64,000 nt of DNA from an uncultured Ectothiorhodospiraceae bacterium (GCA_947259415.1 CAMYMI010000005.1:62001-126000), one strand, 5' to 3'; positions 17,211-26,365 are shown, counted from the first letter of the stretch. Numbers and translations: made by a program. The notes: generated by a model not told the origin, from the sequence alone.

Positions 17211-18575
17211 TCAGAACTGTTTGATTGCGTGAATCAGCTCGCCGGTCATGGCCATTCCGTCACCGTAGAGCATGCGCGTGTTGTCGGCGAAGAACAGGGC
17301 GTTTTCCACACCCGAGAAGCCCTTGCCCTGTCCGCGCTTGATGACGATGACGTTCTTTGCCTGATCGGCATTGAGGATCGGCATGCCGTAAATGGGACTG
17401 TCCGGGTTGTTGCGTGCCATGGGGTTGACCACGTCGTTGGCCCCGATTACCAGCGCCACGTCTGTTTGCGCGAACTCGGCATTGATCTCATCCAGGTCGT
17501 AGAGCCGGTCGTAGGGTACGTCGGCCTCGGCCAGCAGCACGTTCATGTGGCCGGGCATGCGGCCGGCCACCGGATGGATGGCGAATTTCACATCAATGCC
17601 ACGCGCAAGCAGCACATCCATCAGTTCCTTGATCTTGTGCTGGGCCTGGGCCACGGCCATGCCATAGCCGGGAATGATGATCACCCGTTCGGCATAGGCC
17701 ATCATGATGCTGACATCGGTGACATCGATTGGCTTCATGGCCCCTTCGACTGACTCTTCTGTGCCCTGCTCACCCCCGAAGGAGCCGAACAGCACATTGC
17801 CGATCGAGCGGTTCATGGCCCTGGCCATGAGCTGGGTCAGCAGCGTACCGGCAGCGCCGACTACTGTGCCCGCGATGATCATGGCGGCGTTGTTCAGGAC
17901 AAAGCCCTCGAAAGCCACCGCCAGGCCGGTCAGGGCGTTATAAAGCGAGATCACCACCGGCATATCGGCGCCGCCAATCGGCAGGGTCTTCAGGACACCG
18001 ATACCCAGGGCCAGGCCAAAGAAGACCAGCAGGTTGATCCCGGCGGTGTCACCGCTGACCACCAGCAGGCCGCCATAGACGACGGCGAGCACAAACACCA
18101 GCAGGTTGATTGCGTGCTGCATCGGGAAGCGTAGCGGTTTGCGTATCAGGCCCTGCAGCTTGGCGAACGCGATCAGCGAGCCGGAGAAGGAAATCGAGCC
18201 GATCAGGGCACCCAGCACCGCAAGTGTCAGGAAGATGTCCGAGTTGAACTCGCCGCGCAGCAATTCCACTGCCGCGATGGCGCCGGCGGCGCCGCCACCC
18301 ATGCCGTTGTACAGGGCGATCATCTGCGGCATGTCGGTCATGGAGACCTTCTTCCCGGTCCACCAGGCGGCAACACCGCCGATGAAGATCGCCGCTGTCA
18401 TCAGCAGGTAGTTTTCCATGCCGGGCCAGAAAAAGGTGATCAGGGTTGCCACCAGCATACCGGCGCCGGCCCAGTGGACGCCGGTGCGCGCGGTGAGCGG
18501 CGAACTCATGCGTCGCAGCCCGAGGATAAACAGGATAGCGGCGGCGAAGTAACTGATCTGGATCAGGACATCCAT
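17211..18575 (-). CDS. pntB: NAD(P) transhydrogenase subunit beta
   Basis: PntB forms half of the membrane channel and the NADP(H)-binding domain III of proton-translocating transhydrogenase, which drives NADH + NADP+ to NAD+ + NADPH with the proton gradient. The 454-residue protein has about nine hydrophobic helices in the first 270 residues, including GMGGGAAGAIAAVELLRGEF. The NADP-binding fold has GYGMAVAQAQHKIKELMDVL and VIGANDVVNPMARNNP. The ATG at 18575 overlaps the upstream stop codon by one base (TGATG). A TTG one codon earlier is possible but unlikely. It is the last gene of the pntAA-pntAB-pntB operon. Confidence 0.96.
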   Translation of the reverse strand: MDVLIQISYFAAAILFILGLRRMSSPLTARTGVHWAGAGMLVATLITFFWPGMENYLLMTAAIFIGGVAAWWTGKKVSMTDMPQMIALYNGMGGGAAGAIAAVELLRGEFNSDIFLTLAVLGALIGSISFSGSLIAFAKLQGLIRKPLRFPMQHAINLLVFVLAVVYGGLLVVSGDTAGINLLVFFGLALGIGVLKTLPIGGADMPVVISLYNALTGLAVAFEGFVLNNAAMIIAGTVVGAAGTLLTQLMARAMNRSIGNVLFGSFGGEQGTEESVEGAMKPIDVTDVSIMMAYAERVIIIPGYGMAVAQAQHKIKELMDVLLARGIDVKFAIHPVAGRMPGHMNVLLAEADVPYDRLYDLDEINAEFAQTDVALVIGANDVVNPMARNNPDSPIYGMPILNADQAKNVIVIKRGQGKGFSGVENALFFADNTRMLYGDGMAMTGELIHAIKQF

Positions 18576-18865
18576 CAATGCCGCCCCTTCTCGCTCTTGA
18601 ACATCTCAAGCATGCGTTCAGTCACCACGAAGCCGCCCACAGCATTACCGGCCGCAAGCGCGACACCAATAAAGCCGATCGCGAGTTCAAGTGTGGTCTC
18701 GGCGTGGCCCATCGCGACCATGGCGCCCACCAGCACGATGCCGTGCACGAAATTCGATCCCGACATCAGCGGGGTATGCAGGATCACCGGCACCCGGCTG
18801 ATCACCTCGTAGCCGGTAAATGCCGACAGCATGAAGATATACAGCGCGGTGAAACCCTCGATCAT
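18575..18865 (-). CDS. pntAB: NAD(P) transhydrogenase subunit alpha part 2 (membrane part)
   Basis: This 96-residue protein carries the membrane helices that are fused to the end of PntA in Escherichia coli but form a separate polypeptide in Rhodospirillum-type enzymes. Three hydrophobic helices (YIFMLSAFTGYEVISRVP, NFVHGIVLVGAMVAMGHA and AIGFIGVALAAGNAVGGFVV) are visible. VTERMLEMF just before the end is characteristic. It overlaps pntAA by four bases (ATGA) and pntB by one, so the three are translated as a coupled unit. Confidence 0.93.
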   Translation of the reverse strand: MIEGFTALYIFMLSAFTGYEVISRVPVILHTPLMSGSNFVHGIVLVGAMVAMGHAETTLELAIGFIGVALAAGNAVGGFVVTERMLEMFKSEKGRH

Positions 18866-19992
18866 GTCTGTGTCTCCACAAATTCCCGGGTCTGCTCGTG
18901 GCGTATCTCGCCGGCCACGGTCAGGGCGCTGGCAAAGACGATCTCATCATCCCAGTCCGGTTTGAGCTCCCCGTCGTGGACGATCAGGGAGAGGAAATTG
19001 GCCAGATTCTTTGCATACATTTCACTGGCATGGACCGGGAGCATGGCAGGTACATTGAGCGGCCCGTAAATCATGACGCGTTCATGGCCGATGGTGTCTC
19101 CCGGTTGTGTCAGTTCGCAGTTTCCGCCGCTGTAGGCGGCGAGGTCGATGATGACGGAACCGTGTTTCATCTGGTCGACCATGGATTCCGTGATGATGCG
19201 GGGGGCAGGTTTGCCGGGGACCCCTGCGGTGGAAATGATCGCATCAGCCTCGGCTACGTGCTGCCCCAGGATCTCCATTTCGCGCTGCTTTTCCTCTTCC
19301 GTCAGTTCACGTGCATAACCGCCGCTGCCCTCGGCAGCCACCTGTACATCCACGAATTTGGCACCCAGCGACTCCACCTGCTCGCGGGTCTCGGGGCGTA
19401 CATCGTAGGCCTCGACCATGGCGCCCAGGCGCTTGGCTGTGGCAATCGCCTGCAGACCGGCAACACCGACCCCGATCACCAGTACCTTGGCCGGGCGGAT
19501 GGTGCCGGCAGCGGTAGTCAGCATGGGAAAAAAACGTGCGGTGCGGTTGGCGGCCATCAGGGCGGCCTTGTAACCGGCGATGGAGGCCTGTGAGGACAGG
19601 GCATCCATGCCCTGGGCACGCGAGAGGCGCGGCACCAGTTCCATGGCGAAGCTGGTGATCTTGCGGTCGCGCAGCAAGGCAGTGCGCTCCGGGTATTCAT
19701 GCGGGTGCAGAAAACCGATGACGGTGGTTCCATCGCGCAGCTGCCCGATGGCCTCGGGTGTCAGCGGGTGAACGGTCAGAACAATATCGGCCTCGGTAAA
19801 CAGGGCCGTCCGGTCGTGCACGATACGGGCCGTGCTGTACTCATTATCATGGTAAAAGGCGGCCGCACCGGCACCGGCCTCGAGCAGGACCTGCAGACCC
19901 TGTTTTGACAGTGCCCCGGCGACATCGGGGACCAGTGCTACACGGCGTTCACCGGGGAATATTTCCTTGGGCACAGCAACGCATATCGGCAT
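18862..19992 (-). CDS. pntAA: NAD(P) transhydrogenase subunit alpha part 1 (NAD-binding)
   Basis: The soluble domain I of transhydrogenase binds NAD(H) and resembles alanine dehydrogenase. From the ATG at 19992 the protein is 376 residues and begins MPICVAVPKEIFPGERRVALVP, the usual start. The Rossmann loop GVGVAGLQAIATAKRLGA lies near residue 175, and the mobile loop region contains EEEKQREMEILGQHVAEADA. A longer frame reaches 20040, but GGAGA stands 5 bases before the internal ATG and the family begins there. The gene precedes pntAB with a four-base overlap and follows an iron-sulfur flavoprotein gene by about 165 bases. Confidence 0.94.
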   Translation of the reverse strand: MPICVAVPKEIFPGERRVALVPDVAGALSKQGLQVLLEAGAGAAAFYHDNEYSTARIVHDRTALFTEADIVLTVHPLTPEAIGQLRDGTTVIGFLHPHEYPERTALLRDRKITSFAMELVPRLSRAQGMDALSSQASIAGYKAALMAANRTARFFPMLTTAAGTIRPAKVLVIGVGVAGLQAIATAKRLGAMVEAYDVRPETREQVESLGAKFVDVQVAAEGSGGYARELTEEEKQREMEILGQHVAEADAIISTAGVPGKPAPRIITESMVDQMKHGSVIIDLAAYSGGNCELTQPGDTIGHERVMIYGPLNVPAMLPVHASEMYAKNLANFLSLIVHDGELKPDWDDEIVFASALTVAGEIRHEQTREFVETQT

Positions 19993-20156
19993 AACGATCT
20001 CCGTCTGCGACTTGTCGTGCTGTAATGACGCCCGGGGCAAGTTACATGAAGTTGTACAGATTTCCGGATTTTTACCCCCGGATTGGACGGCTATATTATC
20101 GAATCAGATTGCAGGAATAAAGCCATTCCTTATGCCGTTCCTGATCAATGCGGGTC

Positions 20157-22085
20157 TCAGGCGGCTCCCAGTCCCATGTTGATGTAGCCGGTCGGGCAGA
20201 CCTCGGCGCAGATATGGCAGCCGATGCAGCGGTCATAGTCAGTGTAGACATAGCGGCCCATGGTGGCCTCATCCTTGGGAGTCCGCTTGACGGCATCCTG
20301 TGGGCAGTAGATCACACAGTTGTCGCACTCGAAGCACATGCCACAGCTCATGCAACGTTCGGCCTCGGCCTGGGTCTCCTGTTCCTGCAGTCCCCGGAAG
20401 CGTTCCTCAAAGTGCCCCAGCACCTCGTCAGCGCCCACACCGGTCTCCTCACGCTTGTTGCGCGGGGTGAAGGGGAAGTGTCCGAGATAGAGCATTTCGT
20501 GAGAGATGATCTCCTGCTGCGAGCGGTCCTCGTAATTGTGTACCGCGAAGTCGGAGGTGTCCGTGCTCCAGTCCTGCCTGTGGTCGTAATCATCGGGCTC
20601 GATAGAGGTTTCGCTCAGCTTGTCAAGCAGGTCGAAGTGGTGCACATCGACCTTGGGGCGCCGTTCGATCTCCTCGCGCCTGAGATAGCGATCGATACTG
20701 TCGGCTGCAATCGAGGCCTGGCCGATGGCGGTAGTCAGCAGGTGCGGACGGACGATGTCGCCGCAGGCGAAATAGCTTGGTTTGTCCGGGATCTGATAGA
20801 ACATGTCGGCGTCGATCAGGCCCCGGCCGTTGTCGAATTCTTCCAGGCCGGTGAGATCGCCGGACTGACCCACCGCCGGTACCACCAGGTCGCATTCGAT
20901 GTCGAACTCCGAGCCCTCGATGGTTTCCATCTTGCCGCTGGACCAGTCGACTTCGACTACGCGCAGCGCCGTGGCGCGTCCGTCCTTCCCCAATACCAGC
21001 TCGACCGGTGCCAGGCTGCCGCGAATCTTGACGCCTTCCTTCTCGGCGGTTTCCACCTCATGTTGCGCAGCCGGCATGTTCTCGATGGGGCGACGGTAGA
21101 TCAGCAGCACCTCCGAGCCCTCACGGCTCGCCGTGGCGGCGACATCATGCGCGGTCAGGTTGCGGATAACGGCCTCCGGGCGGTCATTCTCGTTGGTGGT
21201 GCAGATGTGCCCCAGCCGGCGCGCCACGGAGATCACGTCCATGGCAGTGTCGCCGCCGCCGATGACGACGACCTTATCGGCCGTGTAATGCATGCGGCCC
21301 TCGTTGAACGCGGCCAGGAAGGCCACCCCGCTGACACAGTTGGACGCATTGCCGCCCGGGATGCTCAGGGTGCGGCCCTGCTGGGCACCCAGTGCCATCA
21401 GGATAGCGTCATAGTCCTTTTCGAGCTGTTCGAAACTGATGTCCCGGCCAACCCGGGTGTTATTGTGGACCTTCACGCCCATGCTGATGATGCGCTGGAT
21501 CTCGCCATCCATGACATCGCGCGGCATGCGATAGCCCGGGATACCGTAGCGTGACATGCCGCCGAGCTTGGCGCGCTCGTCGAAAATCGTGGCGCCATGA
21601 CCCAGGCGGCGCAGTTGGTAGGCCGCGGCCAGGCCGGCCACGCCGCCGCCGATAATAGCGACCTTCTTGCCGGTCTCCTGCTCCGGTCGTGCGAAACTGA
21701 GGCCCTCGTGCAGGGCGTGGTCGCCGATAAACTGCTCGACGGAATTGATGCCGACGAAGTCCTCCACCTCGTTACGGTTGCAGCCCTCCTGACAGGGCGC
21801 CGGGCATACCCGGCCCATCATGGATGGAAAGGGGTTGGCATCAGTGGAGCGCTGGAAGGCATATTCCTGCCAGCTGGTCCCGGCGGGCGGCTTTTCGATG
21901 CCACGTACAATCTGCAGCCAGCCACGGATATCCTCGCCGGAGGGGCAGCTGCCCTGACATGGCGGTGTACGGTGCACATAGGTAGGGCATTTATAGGAGG
22001 TATCCTCATTGAAGATATCCTCAACCCAGCGGCTGTGTTTGTCATCGCCGTCCTGATAACGGCGGAAAGTCAGCTTGTCATCCAT
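20157..22085 (-). CDS. GltD/DsrL-like NAD(P)H-dependent iron-sulfur flavoprotein
   Basis: The 642-residue protein has the glutamate synthase beta-subunit architecture plus a C-terminal ferredoxin domain. The N-terminal Fe-S region has cysteines 33, 43, 47, 94, 98 and 102 (PPCQGSCP and CPAPCQEGC). A first FAD/NAD fold has GGGVAGLAAA at 146-155 and a second nucleotide fold has GGGDTAMD at about 275. The tail has two cysteine-rich motifs, CMSCGMCFECDNC from 578 and CIGCHICAEVCP from 620, suggesting two 4Fe-4S clusters. This arrangement is that of DsrL and related electron-transfer proteins; ordinary GltD lacks the tail. A true gltD lies at 26954-28396, so this is a second, divergent copy. It precedes the transhydrogenase genes on the same strand, hinting at a joint role in NADPH metabolism. 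Its electron partner is unknown. Confidence 0.85.
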   Translation of the reverse strand: MDDKLTFRRYQDGDDKHSRWVEDIFNEDTSYKCPTYVHRTPPCQGSCPSGEDIRGWLQIVRGIEKPPAGTSWQEYAFQRSTDANPFPSMMGRVCPAPCQEGCNRNEVEDFVGINSVEQFIGDHALHEGLSFARPEQETGKKVAIIGGGVAGLAAAYQLRRLGHGATIFDERAKLGGMSRYGIPGYRMPRDVMDGEIQRIISMGVKVHNNTRVGRDISFEQLEKDYDAILMALGAQQGRTLSIPGGNASNCVSGVAFLAAFNEGRMHYTADKVVVIGGGDTAMDVISVARRLGHICTTNENDRPEAVIRNLTAHDVAATASREGSEVLLIYRRPIENMPAAQHEVETAEKEGVKIRGSLAPVELVLGKDGRATALRVVEVDWSSGKMETIEGSEFDIECDLVVPAVGQSGDLTGLEEFDNGRGLIDADMFYQIPDKPSYFACGDIVRPHLLTTAIGQASIAADSIDRYLRREEIERRPKVDVHHFDLLDKLSETSIEPDDYDHRQDWSTDTSDFAVHNYEDRSQQEIISHEMLYLGHFPFTPRNKREETGVGADEVLGHFEERFRGLQEQETQAEAERCMSCGMCFECDNCVIYCPQDAVKRTPKDEATMGRYVYTDYDRCIGCHICAEVCPTGYINMGLGAA

Positions 22086-22382
22086 AGCAACAGGACCCGG
22101 GGCAGTTTGTTTTGGGGTTAGCGAATGTTACTTTAATTCATGCCGGAATTCATGACGAACGGTAATGGTTTGCAGGCCGCTGATCAATTACCGGCACTGT
22201 ACTTAGTCATGCGATCCGGGCGCATTGCACCGGTCCGGTGGCCGGTAGCCCGTCTGGTACCCGTATAACTAACATGATAGTCTGTGACGAGCATCGAAAA
22301 CCCATAAATTACTTCAGGTCTTTGCCTGATTAACGGCTGATTTCTGATTGGGTTCCGGTGCCTCGTAAGCAGGGAGTGAACT

Positions 22383-22982
22383 GTGTTGGCATTGCATCAC
22401 CAGGTATTGAGAACCGATGTCTCCGGTATGCCGCTTGAATGGGTCGGATACCAGGAAGCCGTGCGCCTGTATCACCTGGAACAGGTCGCCTACGCCTGCG
22501 GCACACCGCTGTATCGTATCCATGGCGGCATCAACGCCAGGACCGGGCGGCGCAGCGTGGTCGAGGTGAATTCCATTGTCGCGACCTATGGCAGGAATCA
22601 TGCTCTGACCAAGCTGCGTGACTGTTATGTGCCGCCACTGAATAACCCGGCGCTGTTCAAGCGCGATTCGCATCTGTGTCTGTACTGTGGCGAGTTGTAC
22701 AGGTCCCGTGACCTGTCGCGCGATCATGTTACCCCGATTACCCAGGGCGGCCTGGACGTCTGGAACAACGTGGTGACCGCATGCCGGCGCTGCAATAACC
22801 ACAAGGCAGGGCGCACGCCCGAACAGGCCGGGATGCAATTACTTGCGGTACCTTTTGTACCCACCCATGCCGAGTATATCTACCTGCAGGGCCGGCGCGT
22901 ACTGTCCGACCAGATGGAATTCCTGCGCGCTCATTTCCCGCGAACCAGCCCACTGCATGAGCGACTCAAGCTCGCGCCCTGA
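22383..22982 (+). CDS. HNH endonuclease
   Basis: The 199-residue protein carries an HNH nuclease domain at about 95-150. Zinc-type cysteine pairs CLYCG (99 and 102) and CRRC (134 and 137) frame the catalytic block SRDHVTPITQGG with His115. Asn129 in WNNVV and NNHK complete the site. The N-terminal 90 residues are of unknown fold. This is the McrA-like stand-alone HNH type common in proteobacteria and cyanobacteria, probably cutting DNA, with no known target. The start is a GTG after GGGAG. The next gene, an exonuclease, starts 18 bases later, so they are probably cotranscribed. Confidence 0.87.
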   Translation: MLALHHQVLRTDVSGMPLEWVGYQEAVRLYHLEQVAYACGTPLYRIHGGINARTGRRSVVEVNSIVATYGRNHALTKLRDCYVPPLNNPALFKRDSHLCLYCGELYRSRDLSRDHVTPITQGGLDVWNNVVTACRRCNNHKAGRTPEQAGMQLLAVPFVPTHAEYIYLQGRRVLSDQMEFLRAHFPRTSPLHERLKLAP

Positions 22983-23000
22983 CCCGTTGCATTAACACCC

Positions 23001-23897
23001 GTGGTCGAACAGCAGCGGCCTGTCTACCTGATAGACGCCAGTATTTATATCTTTCGTGCCTGGTTCTCGGTGCCGGATGGCCTGACCAATGCCGACGGCA
23101 ACCCGATCAATGCCTTGCATGGCTTTGCCGGGTTCCTTGGCGGGTTTCTGGACGAGGCCGGTCCGGAACATGTTGCCGTGATCTTCGATGAGAGTCTTAC
23201 CACCTCGTTCCGCAATGAGATCTTCCCGGCCTATAAGGCCAACCGGGAACTGCCGCCTGCAGACCTCAAGCAGCAGTTTCACTATTGCCGTACCCTGGTG
23301 CATGCCCTGGGGCTGGCTGATTTCTCCAGCGCCTATTATGAGGCCGATGACCTGATCGGCACCATCGCGAGGCAATTGCGCGCACAGGATTTCTCGATAG
23401 TGATACTCAGTGCGGACAAGGATCTTGCCCAGCTGATCGAGGAGGGCGACATGTTATGGGATTATGCACGCAAACGCCGGCATCTTTATGCCGATATACC
23501 ACAGTGGCTTGGTGTGCAGTCCCACCAGGTGGCGGACTGGCTGGCCCTGACCGGCGACAGCGTGGACAATATCCCGGGGGTACCGGGCATTGGGGCGAAA
23601 ACCGCCACGGCCCTGCTGGCACACTTCGGCAGTCTGGAAAATCTCTATAACAGGCTTGACGAGGTTTCGGATTTGCAAATACGAGGTGCTGCCCGTATCC
23701 AGCGACTTCTCAGGGAGCATGAAGAAAATGCCAGGCTGGCACGGCAATTGACAGGCGTGGCCATCGACCCGGACCTGCAGGTGGATGACGGCGATGTCAA
23801 ACGGCGTGCCGTATCACCCGCTGATGTCTCAGCGGTGTGTGACGAACTCGGCCTGGGCAAAATGACGCAGGCGCGCCTTGCCAGGGTGGTTGGGTGA
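23001..23897 (+). CDS. 5'-3' exonuclease / flap endonuclease (Pol I N-domain-like)
   Basis: The 298-residue protein is the stand-alone version of the 5' nuclease domain of DNA polymerase I, similar to ExoIX and phage FEN proteins, which remove 5' flaps. The conserved acidic residues are visible: Asp12, Asp63, Glu114/Asp116/Asp117 (YEADD), Asp139/Asp141 (SADKD) and Asp186/Asp189 (GDSVDN). The helix-three-turn-helix follows as IPGVPGIGAKTA. The helical arch contains FRNEIFPAYKANRE. All metal ligands of both sites appear present, unlike Xni-type proteins that lack some. The start is a GTG. It follows an HNH nuclease gene closely. Confidence 0.9.
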   Translation: MVEQQRPVYLIDASIYIFRAWFSVPDGLTNADGNPINALHGFAGFLGGFLDEAGPEHVAVIFDESLTTSFRNEIFPAYKANRELPPADLKQQFHYCRTLVHALGLADFSSAYYEADDLIGTIARQLRAQDFSIVILSADKDLAQLIEEGDMLWDYARKRRHLYADIPQWLGVQSHQVADWLALTGDSVDNIPGVPGIGAKTATALLAHFGSLENLYNRLDEVSDLQIRGAARIQRLLREHEENARLARQLTGVAIDPDLQVDDGDVKRRAVSPADVSAVCDELGLGKMTQARLARVVG

Positions 23898-23907
23898 GAT
23901 ATTTAAT

Positions 23908-24216
23908 CACTGCGCGACTGCAGGGATGCAGGAGGTAGGGCAACGCAGGATGCAGTTGCCGAGAGACGCAGAGGACGCAGAGCTGGCAATGTTTCACCTG
24001 GCATAAAACTATTTACCGCAGAGGCGAGAAGGACGCAAAGTCAAAACACCATTCTTGCTAACAGCAATTAACCATTGTTAATGGCGAATAAGCGAATGTT
24101 TATCATTTACAGTATTGGTGTTGTTGTAATAATGTTTACTTTGCGTCCTTTGTGCCTTTGCGGTTAAGAGTATTTTTATTGAGTCATCTCCGCGTTTTCG
24201 GCGTCTCTGCGGTTAT
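23908..24216. repeat. dispersed GGCGCAAAGGAC-type repeat cluster, locus b
   Basis: Between the exonuclease and fructosamine-kinase genes lie a 75-bp module at 23908-23982 (GACTGCAGGGATGCAGGAGG onward), a plus-strand unit at 24014-24040 (ACCGCAGAGGCGAGAAGGAC), a matching minus-strand unit at 24139-24166 (CTTTGCGTCCTTTGTGCC) and a further minus-strand unit at 24187-24216. The inverted units are about 100 bases apart. The first module contains 53 bases identical to the reverse complement of 61136-61188. The cluster runs almost to the start codon of the next gene and so forms its leader. Confidence 0.8.
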
Positions 24217-24236
24217 TGATTAGGAATCTTGTAACC

Positions 24237-25115
24237 ATGTCACTCTGGGAAAATATCGCTGAGGATATCGGTGCGGCCACTGGACAACAGGCCGCACTCA
24301 GTCAGCAGGGCACAGTCAGTGGCGGCTGCATTAACCAGGCCATGTGCGTGAAGTATGGTGATGAGCGTTATTTCGTCAAGCTCAACAGTGCCAGTCAGCT
24401 GGCTATGTTCGAAGCCGAGGCGCGCGGGCTGCAGGAATTGCTGGACAGCCACACCCTGCGCGTGCCACAGCCGGTGTGCTGGGGTGAGAACGGCGAGTCC
24501 GCCTGGCTGGTGATGGAGGACCTGCAGCTCGGCGGGCATGGCAATGGTGCCGGCCTGGGTACAGGGCTGGCAGAGATGCATCACGTTACCCGTCCGGAGT
24601 TCGGCTGGGTGCAGGACAATACCATAGGCTCAACACCGCAGAGCAATACCCCGGCTGACGACTGGGTCACCTTCTGGCGCGAACAACGCCTGCAGTTTCA
24701 GCTTGATCTGGCAGCACGGCATGGTCACGGTGGCCGCCTGCAGTCACAGGGCGAAAGGCTGCTGGAGAAATTCCCCGTGTTGTTTGCCGGTTACCGCCCT
24801 GAGGCCGCCTTGTTGCACGGTGATCTCTGGTCGGGTAACTATTCTTATACAAAGGAGGGTGAACCGGTGATTTTTGACCCGGCGGTGTATTACGGTGACC
24901 GGGAGGCGGATCTTGCCATGACGGAACTGTTCGGCGGGTTTGGCAGGGATTTTTATGCGGCCTACCGTGAGGCCTATCCACTCGATCCGGGCTATCCGGT
25001 GCGCAAGACGCTGTATAACCTCTACCACATCCTCAACCACCTCAACCTCTTCGGCGGTGGTTACCATTCCCAGGCGCTGGGGATGATCGACTCGCTGCTA
25101 AGTGAGTTGCAATAG
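24237..25115 (+). CDS. fructosamine kinase family protein
   Basis: The protein (292 residues from the ATG at 24237) belongs to the fructosamine-3-kinase/YniA family, aminoglycoside-phosphotransferase-like kinases that phosphorylate sugars bound to amines and thereby help deglycate proteins. The catalytic loop is HGDLWSGN at 194-201 and the metal-binding segment DPAVYYGDRE follows at 214, both diagnostic. The N-lobe has SGGCINQA and YFVKLN with the ATP-binding lysine. It starts MSLWENIAEDI. A TTG at 24216 would add seven residues inside a repeat and is not favoured. The kinase is probably cytosolic; its substrate is not shown. Confidence 0.9.
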   Translation: MSLWENIAEDIGAATGQQAALSQQGTVSGGCINQAMCVKYGDERYFVKLNSASQLAMFEAEARGLQELLDSHTLRVPQPVCWGENGESAWLVMEDLQLGGHGNGAGLGTGLAEMHHVTRPEFGWVQDNTIGSTPQSNTPADDWVTFWREQRLQFQLDLAARHGHGGRLQSQGERLLEKFPVLFAGYRPEAALLHGDLWSGNYSYTKEGEPVIFDPAVYYGDREADLAMTELFGGFGRDFYAAYREAYPLDPGYPVRKTLYNLYHILNHLNLFGGGYHSQALGMIDSLLSELQ

Positions 25116-25125
25116 AAAACCAGAT

Positions 25126-25284
25126 TTACCGCAGAGTCGCGGAGGAGGCAAAGAAAACACGAAATAATTACAAATGCTTTAGAGCATTAAATGCACAGGC
25201 ATCTAATTCATTCGCAATTAATTAACATTATCAATCAGACAGGCTTTGGTTTGTTAGTCCCCTCTCCGCGTTCCTGCAGTGAAT
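25126..25284. repeat. dispersed GGCGCAAAGGAC-type repeat cluster, locus c
   Basis: A degenerate pair sits between the fructosamine-kinase and hemE genes: a plus-strand unit TTACCGCAGAGTCGCGGAGG at 25126-25155 and a minus-strand unit CCTCTCCGCGTTCCTGCAGT at 25261-25284. The core between them is AT-rich with no reading frame of note. Both flanking genes end here (convergent), so the pair may also act as a bidirectional stop for transcription, which is inferred. Confidence 0.65.
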
Positions 25285-25300
25285 ATTTTTTATTATCCCA

Positions 25301-26365
25301 TCACAAATGGTAAGGCTTGCTGAGTTCGTGCACGGCATCAACCAACACACCGGCATGCTCCGGGTCAACGTCCGGGTTGATGCCGTGCCCCAGGTTGAAG
25401 ACATGGCCTGAACCGGGGCCGAAGTGCGCCAGGACGTCCGCAACCTTTTCCCGGATCACATTGGGCGTGGCATAGAGGACAGCCGGGTCCAGGTTGCCCT
25501 GCAGGGCAACACGTTCACCGACGCGCTTGCGTGCTGCGGCCAGATCGGTGGACCAGTCAATGCCCAGGGCATCGCAGCCGGTATCGGCCATGATCTCCAG
25601 CCACTGGCAGCCGCCCTTGGTAAACAGGATCAGGGGGATGCGCCGGCCCTCGTGTTCACGTACCAGTCCATTAATGATCTGCTGCATGTACTGCAGAGAG
25701 AATTCCGCGTAGTCGGCGGGTGTCAGTACTCCGCCCCAGGTGTCGAAGATCATAACGGCCTGGGTACCGGCAGCAATCTGGGCATTCAGGTAGTCGGTGA
25801 CTGCGCGCGCGACGGTTTCCAGTATCCGGTGTAGCAGCCGCGGCTCGTTATAGAGCATGGCCTTGGTATGCGAGAAGGTCTTGGTTGAGCTTCCCTCCAC
25901 CATGTATGTGGCCAGTGTCCACGGACTGCCGGCAAACCCGATCAGCGGGAGCCGGTTGGCGAGCGTGCTCCGGATCAGACGCACGGCATCCATCACATAA
26001 CGCAGTTCCGTTTCCGGGTCGGGTACAGCCAGCGCCCTGACATCGGCTTCGGTGCGTACGGGCTTTTTGAAGCGCGGGCCCTCCCCATCTTCGAAGTACA
26101 AACCCAGCCCCATGGCATCAGGGATCGTCAGGATATCGGAAAACAGGATGGCAGCATCCAGCGGGAAGCGCTCGATCGGCTGCATCGTAACCTCACAGGC
26201 CAGCTCCGGATTGGTACACAGGGCCATAAAGTTGCCGGCCTGGCTGCGGGTCTTGCGGTATTCGGGCAGATAACGCCCGGCCTGGCGCATCATCCATACC
26301 GGGGTCACGTCGACGGGTTGTCGCAGCAGGGCCCGGATGAGACGATCATTTTTGAGTTTTGCCAT
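25301..26365 (-). CDS. hemE: uroporphyrinogen decarboxylase
   Basis: HemE removes the four acetate carboxyls of uroporphyrinogen III to give coproporphyrinogen III in haem synthesis. At 354 residues it is standard. The signature [14 protein letters not shown] lies near residue 25 and [16 protein letters not shown] near 145. The active-site aspartate is in [13 protein letters not shown] and the C-terminal block [15 protein letters not shown] is present. It lies downstream of gltBD on the same strand, as in Pseudomonas, but a structured repeat of about 500 bases separates them. HemW, another protein of haem metabolism, is encoded at about 51 kb. Confidence 0.97.
   Translation of the reverse strand: MAKLKNDRLIRALLRQPVDVTPVWMMRQAGRYLPEYRKTRSQAGNFMALCTNPELACEVTMQPIERFPLDAAILFSDILTIPDAMGLGLYFEDGEGPRFKKPVRTEADVRALAVPDPETELRYVMDAVRLIRSTLANRLPLIGFAGSPWTLATYMVEGSSTKTFSHTKAMLYNEPRLLHRILETVARAVTDYLNAQIAAGTQAVMIFDTWGGVLTPADYAEFSLQYMQQIINGLVREHEGRRIPLILFTKGGCQWLEIMADTGCDALGIDWSTDLAAARKRVGERVALQGNLDPAVLYATPNVIREKVADVLAHFGPGSGHVFNLGHGINPDVDPEHAGVLVDAVHELSKPYHL

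Noticed and set aside
16978-17232. An 84-codon frame between priA and pntB
   Set aside because: It overlaps the end of pntB, has no recognisable domain and no convincing ribosome binding site.
20148-21554. A 468-codon open frame antisense to the GltD-like gene
   Set aside because: Same cause: a shadow frame of a conserved gene, with a His/Ala/Gly-rich translation lacking domains.
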